This document shows, piece by piece, positions 8,085-16,513 of a DNA stretch of 64,000 nucleotides (position 1 is the stretch's first letter; every line of letters begins with the position of its first letter). Source of the stretch: UBA1494_A sp963973975 (GTDB lineage Bacteria; Bacteroidota; Bacteroidia; Flavobacteriales_E; Vicingaceae); assembly GCA_963973975.1 (NCBI GenBank), contig CAXBCF010000006.1, positions 58,344 to 122,343 on the forward strand. The letters run 5' to 3'. The notes under the pieces were generated by a model. It searched no databases. It saw nothing but the letters and a program-made list of their open reading frames with translations, and was not told the DNA's origin. A program made the translations under genes and the position numbers.

Positions 8085-8468
8085 ATGTCAGATAAAGTAG
8101 AATATTCGATGGAATTTGTAGTGAGAGCTTCACCAAAAATGCTCTATAAGTTTCTTTCTACCCCTTCCGGCTTGGCAGAGTGGTTTGCCGACAACGTAAA
8201 TTCAAGAGGTAAATACTATTCATTTATTTGGGATGGCTCTGAAGAGAACGCCACCTTAATTAGTAAAAAAGCGGATAAATACATTCGATTTAAGTGGGAC
8301 GAAGACGAAGATGAGGATTCATTTTTTGAATTTAAATTGGAGATTGACGACCTAACCAACGACTTATCTTTAATCATCACCGACTTTGCGTTTGAGGATG
8401 AAATTGAAGAATCAAAAATGTTGTGGGAAAGTCAAGTGAATAGCTTATTGCACGCTATCGGCTCTTAG
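8085..8468 (+). CDS. START-like domain protein (SRPBCC superfamily)
   Basis: A 127-residue cytoplasmic protein of the helix-grip SRPBCC superfamily. It opens with KVEYSMEFVVRASPKMLYKFLSTPSGLAEWFAD, a typical first strand-helix pair, and then has acidic beta strands. The closest type is the Bacteroidota START-like family, always about 127 residues. The ligand or partner is unknown. It precedes lptF by 46 bases and may share its transcript. Confidence 0.85.
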   Translation: MSDKVEYSMEFVVRASPKMLYKFLSTPSGLAEWFADNVNSRGKYYSFIWDGSEENATLISKKADKYIRFKWDEDEDEDSFFEFKLEIDDLTNDLSLIITDFAFEDEIEESKMLWESQVNSLLHAIGS

Positions 8469-8514
8469 TTCTCAGTTTTTCATATAAATTGTTTCAAAAA
8501 AGGACTTAATCCAT

Positions 8515-9939
8515 TTGAAAACTTCCTCAAAATTTATTCTCAAGTCTTTTGCGTCGCCTTTTATGGCGACTTTTTTCATTGCGCTATTTGTATTGTTGAT
8601 GCAATTTCTTTGGAAAAACATCGATGATTTAGTTGGCAAAGGCTTGGAATGGATGGTGATTTTAAAATTGCTATTCTACGTTTCGGCGAGTCTAGTACCC
8701 ATGGCCTTGCCTTTAGCTGTGTTGCTTTCTTCCTTAATGACTTTTGGAAATTTAGGAGAACATTTCGAACTGGTAGCCTTTAAGTCTGCAGGAATCTCAT
8801 TGAGAAGGCTTCTTCGCCCCGTAGCTGTATTGGTTTTTCTTTTAAGCATCATGGCTTTTCTGTTTTCTAATTATTGGCTTCCGTATGCCAACCTAAAAAG
8901 TAAATCACTTCTGTATGATGTCCGCGAACAAAAGCCTACCATGGACATTCAAGCTGGTTATTTTTCAAATGATTTAGATGGATTTACCATTAAAATAAAA
9001 GATAAAAAAGTAATTGATGACTTAGAACACCTTTATGAGGTGTTAATTTATGATCACACTGAAGACAATGGAAACAGAACGGTAATTAGCGCCGAAGAAG
9101 GTGTTATGGTTGTAACTGATGATAAAAGATTCATTGAGTTTACTCTGTATAACGGTGAACGCTACACAGAAGAGATTGAAGAGAATAGTAAAAAGAACTT
9201 TCCCCACTCTAGAACAAAGTTTAAAGAAAACCTGATTCGCTTCGATTTGTCTCAATTCAAACTCAATCGGACAGACGAAGACCTTTTTAAGAATAACTAT
9301 AAAATGCTTACTGTTAAACAACTAACTAAATCTATTGATACCCTACAATTAGATAAAACCAACAGTTTTAATCGATTTAAAAAGGATTTTAGAAAATCTT
9401 TTGTCTTTTATCAGAATGTAGCAGAGGAAGGAAATCGAATAAAAATTGCTCCCATCAGCTACAGCGGATTTATTGATTCTCTAGATAAACCTCAAAAGCA
9501 ACAAATATACACCACCACCACCAACATGTGTCGAAATGCCAAAGTTCGGCTTAAAATGATGGACGAAGAATTGACGAACCGCAACAGATATATATACAGA
9601 CATCAAATTGAATGGCATAAAAAAATCACTTTTTCCGTCGCTTGCATTATTTTGTTTTTAATTGGAGCACCGCTTGGAGCCATAATTCGTAAAGGGGGAA
9701 TGGGAATGCCAATTGTTATTTCAATTCTTCTATTCATCACTTTTCACATGCTGAGTACAGCAGGAGAAAAAATGGTAAAAGAAGGCGCTTGGACGGCAGA
9801 TAAAGGAATGTGGATGGCAACATTAGTTCTTCTGCCTTTTGGATTATTTCTCACTTACAAAGCCACAACAGATTCTTCGATTTTTAGAATGGAGAATTAT
9901 AAACTTTTATTTATACGCTTATTTAAAAAGGACAAATAA
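8515..9939 (+). CDS. LptF/LptG family permease of the LPS export ABC transporter
   Basis: A 474-residue inner-membrane protein of the YjgP/YjgQ family. Three N-terminal membrane helices (~residues 15-120) precede a large periplasmic jelly-roll region (~130-375) and three C-terminal helices (~375-460), including the conserved GAPLGAIIRKGGMG loop. LptF and LptG extract LPS from the inner membrane with LptB and pass it to the Lpt bridge. The start is TTG, because the first helix (KSFASPFMATFFIALF) begins almost at once and no suitable ATG precedes it. It heads a run with a glycosyltransferase, dapD and a heptosyltransferase, consistent with envelope assembly. Confidence 0.9.
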   Translation: MKTSSKFILKSFASPFMATFFIALFVLLMQFLWKNIDDLVGKGLEWMVILKLLFYVSASLVPMALPLAVLLSSLMTFGNLGEHFELVAFKSAGISLRRLLRPVAVLVFLLSIMAFLFSNYWLPYANLKSKSLLYDVREQKPTMDIQAGYFSNDLDGFTIKIKDKKVIDDLEHLYEVLIYDHTEDNGNRTVISAEEGVMVVTDDKRFIEFTLYNGERYTEEIEENSKKNFPHSRTKFKENLIRFDLSQFKLNRTDEDLFKNNYKMLTVKQLTKSIDTLQLDKTNSFNRFKKDFRKSFVFYQNVAEEGNRIKIAPISYSGFIDSLDKPQKQQIYTTTTNMCRNAKVRLKMMDEELTNRNRYIYRHQIEWHKKITFSVACIILFLIGAPLGAIIRKGGMGMPIVISILLFITFHMLSTAGEKMVKEGAWTADKGMWMATLVLLPFGLFLTYKATTDSSIFRMENYKLLFIRLFKKDK

Positions 9940-9950
9940 AGCTCAAACAA

Positions 9951-11126
9951 ATGAAATTAGGCATCATTTTATCGAGAGTCCCCTACCCGCTTGAAAAAGG
10001 AGATAAATTACGCGCTTTCCATCAATTAAAAGAGCTTTCGAAGCGGCATGAAATCTATCTCTGTGCAGTGAATGTTGGTCGTTTAAATAAAGAAGCCATT
10101 GAAAAGATTAAGCCCTACTGTAAAGAAATAAAAATCATTCAACTGAATCACTATACCATTTTGTTCAATCTGATTCATGGACTATTGTTCACCAAACTTC
10201 CACTTCAAATTACTTACTTTTTCAAGAAATCAGCTAAAAAAAGTGTTCTCAGCTATTTCAAAGACAACAAGGTGCAACACATTTTTTGTCAATTGATTCG
10301 AGTAAGCGAATATGTCAAAGAAATTGATGAAATTCCAAAAACCTTAGACTATATGGATGCCCTTTCTAGAGGAATGGAAAGAAGAATTTTTAAATCAGGA
10401 TTTATAATTCGTCCCTTTGTTCGTTTAGAAGCGCTGCGTTTAAAACAATACGAGCATTTCATCTTACCTGCGTTCGATTATAAAACTATTATTTCTGAGC
10501 AAGACAGGGAATTGATTATTCATGTCAACAATCAAAAAATTGAAGTCATTCGAAATGGCGTGGATCGAGAATTCTTTCATCCAATTGAAACTAAAAAAAC
10601 CACCGATTTGCTTTTTACGGGAAATATGTCCTATCCACCAAATGTTGAAGGAGCCATTTTTCTTGTCGAAAAAGTTTTGCCCATCATTCAGCATGAACTA
10701 CCAGAAATTAAGGTTTCAATTGTTGGAGCAAATCCTAATCCAAAAGTACAGAGATTGGCATCAAAAAACGTTTTTATTAGTGGATGGGTTGATGACATAA
10801 GAATACATTATGCCGAAGCAAAAGTGTTTGCAGCACCGATGTTATTGGGAACAGGATTGCAAAATAAACTATTGGAAGCAATGGCAATGAAAATTCCCTG
10901 CATCACTACTTCTCTTGCCAATAATGCACTGAATGCAATAGAGGATGAAAGCATTTTAATCGCCGAAAGTCCTGAAGAGTTTAGCCTCAAAATTTTGGAC
11001 TTGTTAAAAAATGAATCAAAAAGCAGTGAAATTGCACTCGCAGGCTATAACTTTGTCAAGCAAAACTACGATTGGGAAAGTTGCACCAAAAAACTAGAAG
11101 CAATTTTTGAAAACAGTATAAAATAA
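9951..11126 (+). CDS. Glycosyltransferase family 4 (GT-B)
   Basis: A 391-residue GT-B enzyme. The N-terminus (LSRVPYPLEKGDKLRAFHQL) is typical of a GT4 subgroup first described as sugar transferases of exopolysaccharide systems. The C-terminal half has the nucleotide-sugar region (LLFTGNMSYPPNVEGA) and an acceptor/phosphate E-x7-E-like segment near GLQNKLLEAMAMKIPCI. It lies 11 bases after lptF and 13 before dapD, so it is co-transcribed with LPS genes. Its sugar and acceptor cannot be read from sequence. Confidence 0.88.
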   Translation: MKLGIILSRVPYPLEKGDKLRAFHQLKELSKRHEIYLCAVNVGRLNKEAIEKIKPYCKEIKIIQLNHYTILFNLIHGLLFTKLPLQITYFFKKSAKKSVLSYFKDNKVQHIFCQLIRVSEYVKEIDEIPKTLDYMDALSRGMERRIFKSGFIIRPFVRLEALRLKQYEHFILPAFDYKTIISEQDRELIIHVNNQKIEVIRNGVDREFFHPIETKKTTDLLFTGNMSYPPNVEGAIFLVEKVLPIIQHELPEIKVSIVGANPNPKVQRLASKNVFISGWVDDIRIHYAEAKVFAAPMLLGTGLQNKLLEAMAMKIPCITTSLANNALNAIEDESILIAESPEEFSLKILDLLKNESKSSEIALAGYNFVKQNYDWESCTKKLEAIFENSIK

Positions 11127-11139
11127 AAAAGCACAATAG

Positions 11140-11961
11140 ATGGATATGAAAGAAATTAGAGCAAAAGTTGAAGCAGCATTTGAAAACAGAGAATTACTAA
11201 AGGAGAAAGAAACCATTGCTGCAATTGAGCAGGTTATTGAATACATTGATCAAGGTAAACTGCGCTGTGCTGAACCAAAAGGAGATGAGTGGCAAGTAAA
11301 TGAATGGGTAAAAAAAGCTGTTGTGCTCTACTTTCCAATCCGTAAAATGGAGACAATTGAAGTTGGTCCTTTTGAATTTCACGATAAAATGGCATTGAAA
11401 AAAGACTATGCAAAAAAAGGAGTTCGAGTGGTACCGCATGCCATTGCGCGTTACGGAGCATATATTTCTTCAGGGGTAATATTGATGCCTTCTTATGTAA
11501 ACATTGGAGCTTATGTAGATGAAGGAACCATGATTGATACTTGGGCTACTGTTGGTAGTTGCGCACAAATTGGAAAGAACGTACATTTAAGTGGTGGAGT
11601 TGGAATTGGTGGAGTTTTAGAACCTTTACAAGCTGCTCCAGTTATTGTTGAGGATGGCTGTTTTATTGGATCTCGCTGCATTGTTGTAGAAGGTGTACAC
11701 CTTGGAAAAGAAGTGGTGCTAGGTGCAAATGTTGTAATTACTAAATCAACTAAAATAATCGATGTTAGCGGTGAACAACCAGTTGAATATCAAGGCAGAG
11801 TTCCCGCTCGATCAGTTGTTATTCCGGGTTCTTACACCAAAACCTTTCCTGCAGGTGAATACCAAGTTCCTTGTGCATTAATCATCGGAAAAAGAAAAGC
11901 AAGCACCGATTTAAAAACTTCTTTAAACAATGTTTTAAGAGAATACCAAGTAGCTGTTTAA
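11140..11961 (+). CDS. dapD: 2,3,4,5-tetrahydropyridine-2,6-dicarboxylate N-succinyltransferase
   Basis: A 273-residue DapD, which succinylates tetrahydrodipicolinate in the succinylase branch of lysine/diaminopimelate synthesis, feeding peptidoglycan. After a helical N-terminal domain (~1-100), residues ~105-250 show hexapeptide repeats of a left-handed beta-helix, e.g. IGAYVDEGTMIDTWATVGS and GGVLEPLQAAPVIVED. Length matches the family. The next gene starts on the base after its stop. ATG 11140 is used; a second ATG lies two codons on. Confidence 0.95.
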   Translation: MDMKEIRAKVEAAFENRELLKEKETIAAIEQVIEYIDQGKLRCAEPKGDEWQVNEWVKKAVVLYFPIRKMETIEVGPFEFHDKMALKKDYAKKGVRVVPHAIARYGAYISSGVILMPSYVNIGAYVDEGTMIDTWATVGSCAQIGKNVHLSGGVGIGGVLEPLQAAPVIVEDGCFIGSRCIVVEGVHLGKEVVLGANVVITKSTKIIDVSGEQPVEYQGRVPARSVVIPGSYTKTFPAGEYQVPCALIIGKRKASTDLKTSLNNVLREYQVAV

Positions 11962-12969
11962 ATGAAAAAGATCTTAATCATTCAAACTGCATTTATTGGG
12001 GATGTAATTTTAGCTACTCCGATCATTGAGAAACTCAGTGAATTCTATCCTGACTCTCAAATAGACTTCATTTTGAGGAGAGGAAATGAGGGACTTTTAA
12101 AAAATCATCCCAAACTGACAGAGGTCTATATTTGGAAAAAGAAAACCAATAAAATCGCCAACTTGTTTAAGATAATTAGTCTTGTTAGAAGCAAAAAATA
12201 CGATTGTGTTGTGAACGTTCAACGATTTTTTGCTTCGGGATTAATTACCGCATTATCTGGAGCCAAGATTAAAATTGGTTATAGAAAAAATCCACTATCC
12301 ATTTTTTTTACTAAGAAAGTTGGACATCGCTTAATCGGTCAACATGAAACGAGTAGAAATTTAGATTTAATTAAAGAGTTAACCGACGATAAGTACGTTC
12401 GACCAAAACTTTATCCAGGAGTTGCTGATGAAGCAAAAGTTGCAAAATACCAAGGCGTTCCTTACTTGTGTATTGCACCAAACTCTGTTTGGAAAACCAA
12501 AGAATTACCTGCATTGAAGTGGGTTGAAATCATTCTTGCACAGGAAGAAAATTGGGTCATTTACTTAATTGGCGGTCCAACCGATTTTGAACCTTGTGAA
12601 GAATTGAGAGACATGTGCGACAGAAATAATTTAATCAACCTCTGTGGCAAACTCTCATTTTTAGAGTCAGCTGCATTGATGAAAGGAGCGGCGATGAATT
12701 ACGTCAACGACTCTGCACCGCTTCACATTTCTTCAGCGATTGATGCTCCTTGCAATGCCGTTTTTTGCTCAACAATCCCTTCCTTTGGTTTTGGCCCATT
12801 GGGGAGTGGCTCAAAAATCATTGAAACTAGAGAAAATCTATCTTGCAGACCTTGTGGAATTCACGGATATAAAAAATGTCCTTTAAATCATTTCAATTGC
12901 GCTCACAGCATCCGAAAAGATGATTTTGACTTACCAAAGTATTCGGATTATGAGAAAAAAAGGCTTTAA
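11962..12969 (+). CDS. ADP-heptose:LPS heptosyltransferase family (GT9)
   Basis: A 335-residue GT9 enzyme. It opens with KKILIIQTAFIGDVILATPIIEKL, the family's N-terminal strand-loop-helix, and has IAPNSVWKTKELPALKWVEI and the NDSAPLHISSAIDAPC donor-site motif in the C-terminal half. It ends with a cysteine cluster (SCRPCGIHGYKKCPLNHFNC) seen in many Bacteroidota homologues. It would add heptose, or a related ADP-sugar residue, to LPS core. It follows dapD without a gap and shares the lptF operon. I avoid naming it waaC or waaF, as acceptor specificity is not visible. Confidence 0.88.
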   Translation: MKKILIIQTAFIGDVILATPIIEKLSEFYPDSQIDFILRRGNEGLLKNHPKLTEVYIWKKKTNKIANLFKIISLVRSKKYDCVVNVQRFFASGLITALSGAKIKIGYRKNPLSIFFTKKVGHRLIGQHETSRNLDLIKELTDDKYVRPKLYPGVADEAKVAKYQGVPYLCIAPNSVWKTKELPALKWVEIILAQEENWVIYLIGGPTDFEPCEELRDMCDRNNLINLCGKLSFLESAALMKGAAMNYVNDSAPLHISSAIDAPCNAVFCSTIPSFGFGPLGSGSKIIETRENLSCRPCGIHGYKKCPLNHFNCAHSIRKDDFDLPKYSDYEKKRL

Positions 12970-13019
12970 AAATCTGATTTTTTAAATACTTTTATCCCCC
13001 TTTTTATTGTGGAATTCTC

Positions 13020-14303
13020 ATGAATGAATTTTTCCTACACTATATTTGGCAGTTTAAGCTATTTAATATTAGAAATTTAAAGCTAGTTAATGACGAAGAA
13101 CTTGAAATTATTCATTCTGGAAGTCCGCATCAAAACTCAGGACCTGATTTTTTCAACGCTCAACTAATAATCAATGAAACTCGTTGGGCGGGAAACGTCG
13201 AAATTCACCTAAAATCGAGTGATTGGTTGGCACACCAACACCAAAAAGACCCAGTTTATGACAAAGTAATTCTTCATGTAGTTTGGGAAAATGATACTGA
13301 AATAAAGCGAAAAGACGGTTCAGAAATTCCAACGCTAGAGTTGAATGGAAAAGTCAGTCGTTCTGTTCTTGAAAAGTATGAAGCACTAAAAACGAGTAAA
13401 AATTGGATTCCTTGTGAAAATGACATTTCGACTATTGACATTGCTAAAAAGCGTTTATTAATCGACCGCATGTTGGTGGAAAGATTAGAAACAAAGTCGA
13501 ACAGAATAAAGCAACTTTTAGAAGTCAATAAAAATGACTGGGAAGCAACACTTTATCAATTGATGGCAAAGTATTTTGGCTTTAAAATAAATGCAGTACC
13601 CTTTGAGCTTTTAGCGACTTCCCTCCCATTCAAACTTTTAAAAAAATACAAAAACTCAACAGAAATAGAAAGCTTATTATTCGGCCAAGCAGGGTTTCTA
13701 AACAGCGACTTAAAAGGAAATTATCCTTTAGAGTTAAAAACAACTTATAATTTTCTTGCGCACAAACACCAGCTAAAACCAATAGATGTATCACTTTGGA
13801 AATTCATGAGAATGCGACCGGGGAACTTCCCTACCATTCGGATTGCACAATTTGCTGAATTGATTAAAAACCATACCAACCTACTTCAAAAAGTAATTGA
13901 GGCAAAGGATCTGAACGAAATCAACTCTTTCTTTTCTGTAAGCACCAACAATTATTGGCAAAGTCATTTTAGGTTTGATGTACCCGCAGCTAAAAATTCA
14001 AAGAAAGCTCTGGGAACAAATTCCATTGATTTATTGATAATAAACGTTATTGTTCCGCTACTTTTTACTTATGGAAATGAACGTTCTGACGAAGTCATGA
14101 AAGAAAAAGCATTCAATTACCTGCAAGAAATAAAGCCAGAGAAAAATCAACTATTAAAGCATTGGAAAGCCTTAAACATGCCAATAGAAAATGCTTATGA
14201 TAGCCAAGCTTTAATTCAATTAAAACAGGCCAATTGCGATTTAAAAAAATGTTTAACTTGCACCATTGGAAACCATCTACTCAAAAATAAAAATGATGAT
14301 TAA
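13020..14303 (+). CDS. DUF2851 family protein
   Basis: A 427-residue protein matching DUF2851 along its full length, with the signatures IWQFKLFN, SGPDFFNAQLIINETRWAGNVEIHLKSSDW and HVVWENDTEI at the N-terminal side. The C-terminal half is helical with a four-cysteine tail (CDLKKCLTC). The family is widespread in Bacteroidota and its role is unknown to me; the conserved D-x-N/E-I-H residues suggest an enzyme. It begins 50 bases after the GT9 stop, and its end overlaps the PspC-like gene by 11 bases. Confidence 0.87.
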   Translation: MNEFFLHYIWQFKLFNIRNLKLVNDEELEIIHSGSPHQNSGPDFFNAQLIINETRWAGNVEIHLKSSDWLAHQHQKDPVYDKVILHVVWENDTEIKRKDGSEIPTLELNGKVSRSVLEKYEALKTSKNWIPCENDISTIDIAKKRLLIDRMLVERLETKSNRIKQLLEVNKNDWEATLYQLMAKYFGFKINAVPFELLATSLPFKLLKKYKNSTEIESLLFGQAGFLNSDLKGNYPLELKTTYNFLAHKHQLKPIDVSLWKFMRMRPGNFPTIRIAQFAELIKNHTNLLQKVIEAKDLNEINSFFSVSTNNYWQSHFRFDVPAAKNSKKALGTNSIDLLIINVIVPLLFTYGNERSDEVMKEKAFNYLQEIKPEKNQLLKHWKALNMPIENAYDSQALIQLKQANCDLKKCLTCTIGNHLLKNKNDD

Positions 14304-14520
14304 TAAAATTCAGAATTTTTTTGAAAAAAATGCCTTTGGTGTTTGCGAATGGTGGGGTAAAAAACTTGGCTTAAAAACAACCAAAATTAGGCTTTTCTTC
14401 ATCTATTTATCTTTTATTACGCTCGGATCGCCGTTAATCATTTATCTGGTGATGGCTTTTATCCTTGAGCATAAAGACTACTTTAAATTCAAACGTCGCA
14501 AGACCATTTGGGATATTTAA
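14293..14520 (+). CDS. PspC domain small membrane protein
   Basis: A 75-residue protein. A basic, amphipathic N-terminal helix leads into GVCEWWGKKLGLKTTKIRLFFIYLSF and a second hydrophobic segment, the compact PspC fold with one or two membrane helices. PspC proteins act in envelope stress sensing in proteobacteria; the role of these short Bacteroidota forms is unproven. The ATG at 14293 (followed by a second ATG) lies inside the end of the DUF2851 gene, so the two are coupled. An upstream in-frame ATG at 14266 is less likely because it would lengthen the overlap. Confidence 0.8.
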   Translation: MMINKIQNFFEKNAFGVCEWWGKKLGLKTTKIRLFFIYLSFITLGSPLIIYLVMAFILEHKDYFKFKRRKTIWDI

Positions 14521-14533
14521 TCTTTAACATTCA

Positions 14534-15535
14534 TTGTTTTATAAAGAATTAAAAAAGATTTACATCGCACTTTCAATTCTCCTTCTAATTGGAGTAATTG
14601 GAATTGTAGGTTACATGTTGATTGAAGGATTCTCTTTTTTAGAAGCCTTTTACATGACTGTGATAACAGTTTCAACTGTCGGTTATAAAGAAGTGAAAAC
14701 TCTTTCTACTTCAGGAATGTATTTTACCTCTGGGTTAATCGTTTTTAGTTTAGGTATTTTTGCTTACAATATTCAAACGATCACACAATTTATTCTCAAT
14801 GGAACGCTAAGAGTTAAAGTCAAAAAATTAAAACAATTGAAAGAAATTGAAAAAATCAAAAACCATATAATTGTTTGTGGTTTTGGTAGAAATGGCCAAC
14901 AAATAATCAACGAACTTGAGAGCATAAAGGAAGCCTATGTTGTGATTGAAAAGGATGAAAAAATTATCCAAAAAAGCAGCCATTTTAATGAAGTGAATTA
15001 TTTAATTGGCGATGCAACGGAAGACCAAGTTCTGTTGGATGCAGGAATTAAAAATGCAAAGGCTTTAATTAGCACATTGCCCGATGATTCTGAAAATCTT
15101 TTTGTAGTGCTGACTGCTAGAGGAATGAATAATGAATTATTAATAATCAGTCGAGCTTCTCAAGATTCCACCGATAAAAAATTGAGAATGGCAGGAGCAA
15201 ATAATGTTGTGATGCCCGATAAAGTTGGTGGTACTCACATGGCATCCTTAGTAGTAAAACCAGATGTTGTAGAATTTTTCAATCACTTAAGTGGACAGGA
15301 TAATGAAATTTCAATTATTGAAGTATGTTATGAAGATACTTCTGATAATTTCAAGGATAAAGCAATTAAAGATTTAAATATCGAGGAAAGCTGTGGCTCA
15401 AAAATCATTGGCCTTAAAGATAAAGAAGGAAAATTTATCATTAACCCCTCTCCAGATATTGTCTTTTCTGAAAACACAAAACTTTTTATATTAGGAACCA
15501 GAGAACAAATCAAGGAAATTCAACTATGGGATTAA
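14534..15535 (+). CDS. Two-TM potassium channel with cytoplasmic RCK (TrkA-N/TrkA-C) domains
   Basis: A 333-residue inner-membrane K+ channel of the Kch/MthK type. Two hydrophobic helices (~9-29 and 62-85) flank a pore loop with the selectivity filter TVSTVGYKEV (45-54; TVGY at 48-51). Residues ~110-235 form a Rossmann RCK/TrkA-N domain with GFGRNG (116-121), and ~250-333 a TrkA-C domain. The filter lacks the glycine that usually follows TVGY, as in several bacterial homologues. The start is TTG, 13 bases after the PspC stop. Its 3' end overlaps the RmlD-like gene by 10 bases. Confidence 0.9.
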   Translation: MFYKELKKIYIALSILLLIGVIGIVGYMLIEGFSFLEAFYMTVITVSTVGYKEVKTLSTSGMYFTSGLIVFSLGIFAYNIQTITQFILNGTLRVKVKKLKQLKEIEKIKNHIIVCGFGRNGQQIINELESIKEAYVVIEKDEKIIQKSSHFNEVNYLIGDATEDQVLLDAGIKNAKALISTLPDDSENLFVVLTARGMNNELLIISRASQDSTDKKLRMAGANNVVMPDKVGGTHMASLVVKPDVVEFFNHLSGQDNEISIIEVCYEDTSDNFKDKAIKDLNIEESCGSKIIGLKDKEGKFIINPSPDIVFSENTKLFILGTREQIKEIQLWD

Positions 15536-16434
15536 AAACAATTTTGATAACTGGCAGCAATGGTTTATTGGGTCAAACCTTGGTTAAGAAGCTCAAAGAA
15601 AATCAAGAAATCTCTGTAATTGCCACTTCAAAAGGTGAAAATAGAATCAAGCAAAAAAGTGGTTACAGGTATGAAGAAATGGATATCAGTGATGAAGAAG
15701 ATGTTGAAACAATTTTTGAAAAATACCAGCCTGATGTAGTTATCAATACTGCAGCTATGACCAATGTTGATGCTTGCGAAGAGCAAAAAGACGCTTGCAG
15801 AAAACTAAATATTGATGCAGTTGAAATCCTACTAAAGAATTGTGAAAAGCACGACAGTCATTTAATTCAGCTTTCGACAGATTTTGTATTTGACGGAAAA
15901 GATGGTCCCTATGATGAATTGGCAGTACCCAACCCAATTAGCTATTATGGTGAATCTAAATACGAGGCTGAGGAAATTATCAAAAACTCATCAATTCCAT
16001 GGTCAATTGTAAGAACAATCATCATTTACGGACTTGTTGATGATATGAGTCGTTCGAACATTGTTTTATGGGCAAAAGAGGCTTTAGAAAAAAATCAAAC
16101 ACTCAACATTGTCAACGATCAATTTCGTTCGCCAACTTATGTGGGTGATTTAGCAGATGCATGCATTAGCATTGCAGAACAAACTGCAACCGGAATTTTT
16201 CACATTTCGGGGAAAGACATCATGTCGATTTCCGACTTGGTGAAAAGAGTGGCTAAATTCTTCCAACTCGACGATTCAACGGTTAAAGAAATTTCTTCCG
16301 ACTCACTAAATCAAGCTGCGAAGCGACCACTAAAAACAGGCTTTATATTAACAAAGGCGAAAAAACTAGTTGATTATCAACCACATTCATTTGAAGAAGG
16401 ATTAGAATTATTGAACAAACAACTTAACAAATAG
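15526..16434 (+). CDS. RmlD-like SDR family NAD(P)-dependent sugar reductase
   Basis: A 302-residue extended short-chain dehydrogenase. The nucleotide motif TGSNGLLG (9-16), the catalytic STD segment (117-119) and YGESK (141-145, YxxxK) are all intact. The closest type is dTDP-4-dehydrorhamnose reductase (RmlD). No rmlA, rmlB or rmlC gene is nearby, so rhamnose synthesis is not shown and the substrate stays open. It overlaps the K+ channel gene by 10 bases. Confidence 0.82.
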   Translation: MGLKTILITGSNGLLGQTLVKKLKENQEISVIATSKGENRIKQKSGYRYEEMDISDEEDVETIFEKYQPDVVINTAAMTNVDACEEQKDACRKLNIDAVEILLKNCEKHDSHLIQLSTDFVFDGKDGPYDELAVPNPISYYGESKYEAEEIIKNSSIPWSIVRTIIIYGLVDDMSRSNIVLWAKEALEKNQTLNIVNDQFRSPTYVGDLADACISIAEQTATGIFHISGKDIMSISDLVKRVAKFFQLDDSTVKEISSDSLNQAAKRPLKTGFILTKAKKLVDYQPHSFEEGLELLNKQLNK

Positions 16435-16481
16435 CTTTTTTCTTTTGATGGAAAGTATTTTTACTAAGAAATCTCAATCCT

Positions 16482-16489
16482 TATATTTG
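16482..16489 (+). promoter_or_regulatory. Candidate -7 box for the 16514 symporter operon
   Basis: TATATTTG fits the TAnnTTTG box of Bacteroidota and lies 25 bases before the ATG. No clear TTG box sits at the usual upstream distance, so this is a partial match. Confidence 0.45.
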
Positions 16490-16513
16490 TTCGCTTACTG
16501 AAATAGATTTACT

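Noticed and set aside
15526..16434. dTDP-rhamnose operon
   Set aside because: Only an RmlD-like gene is present, with no rmlA, rmlB or rmlC next to it.
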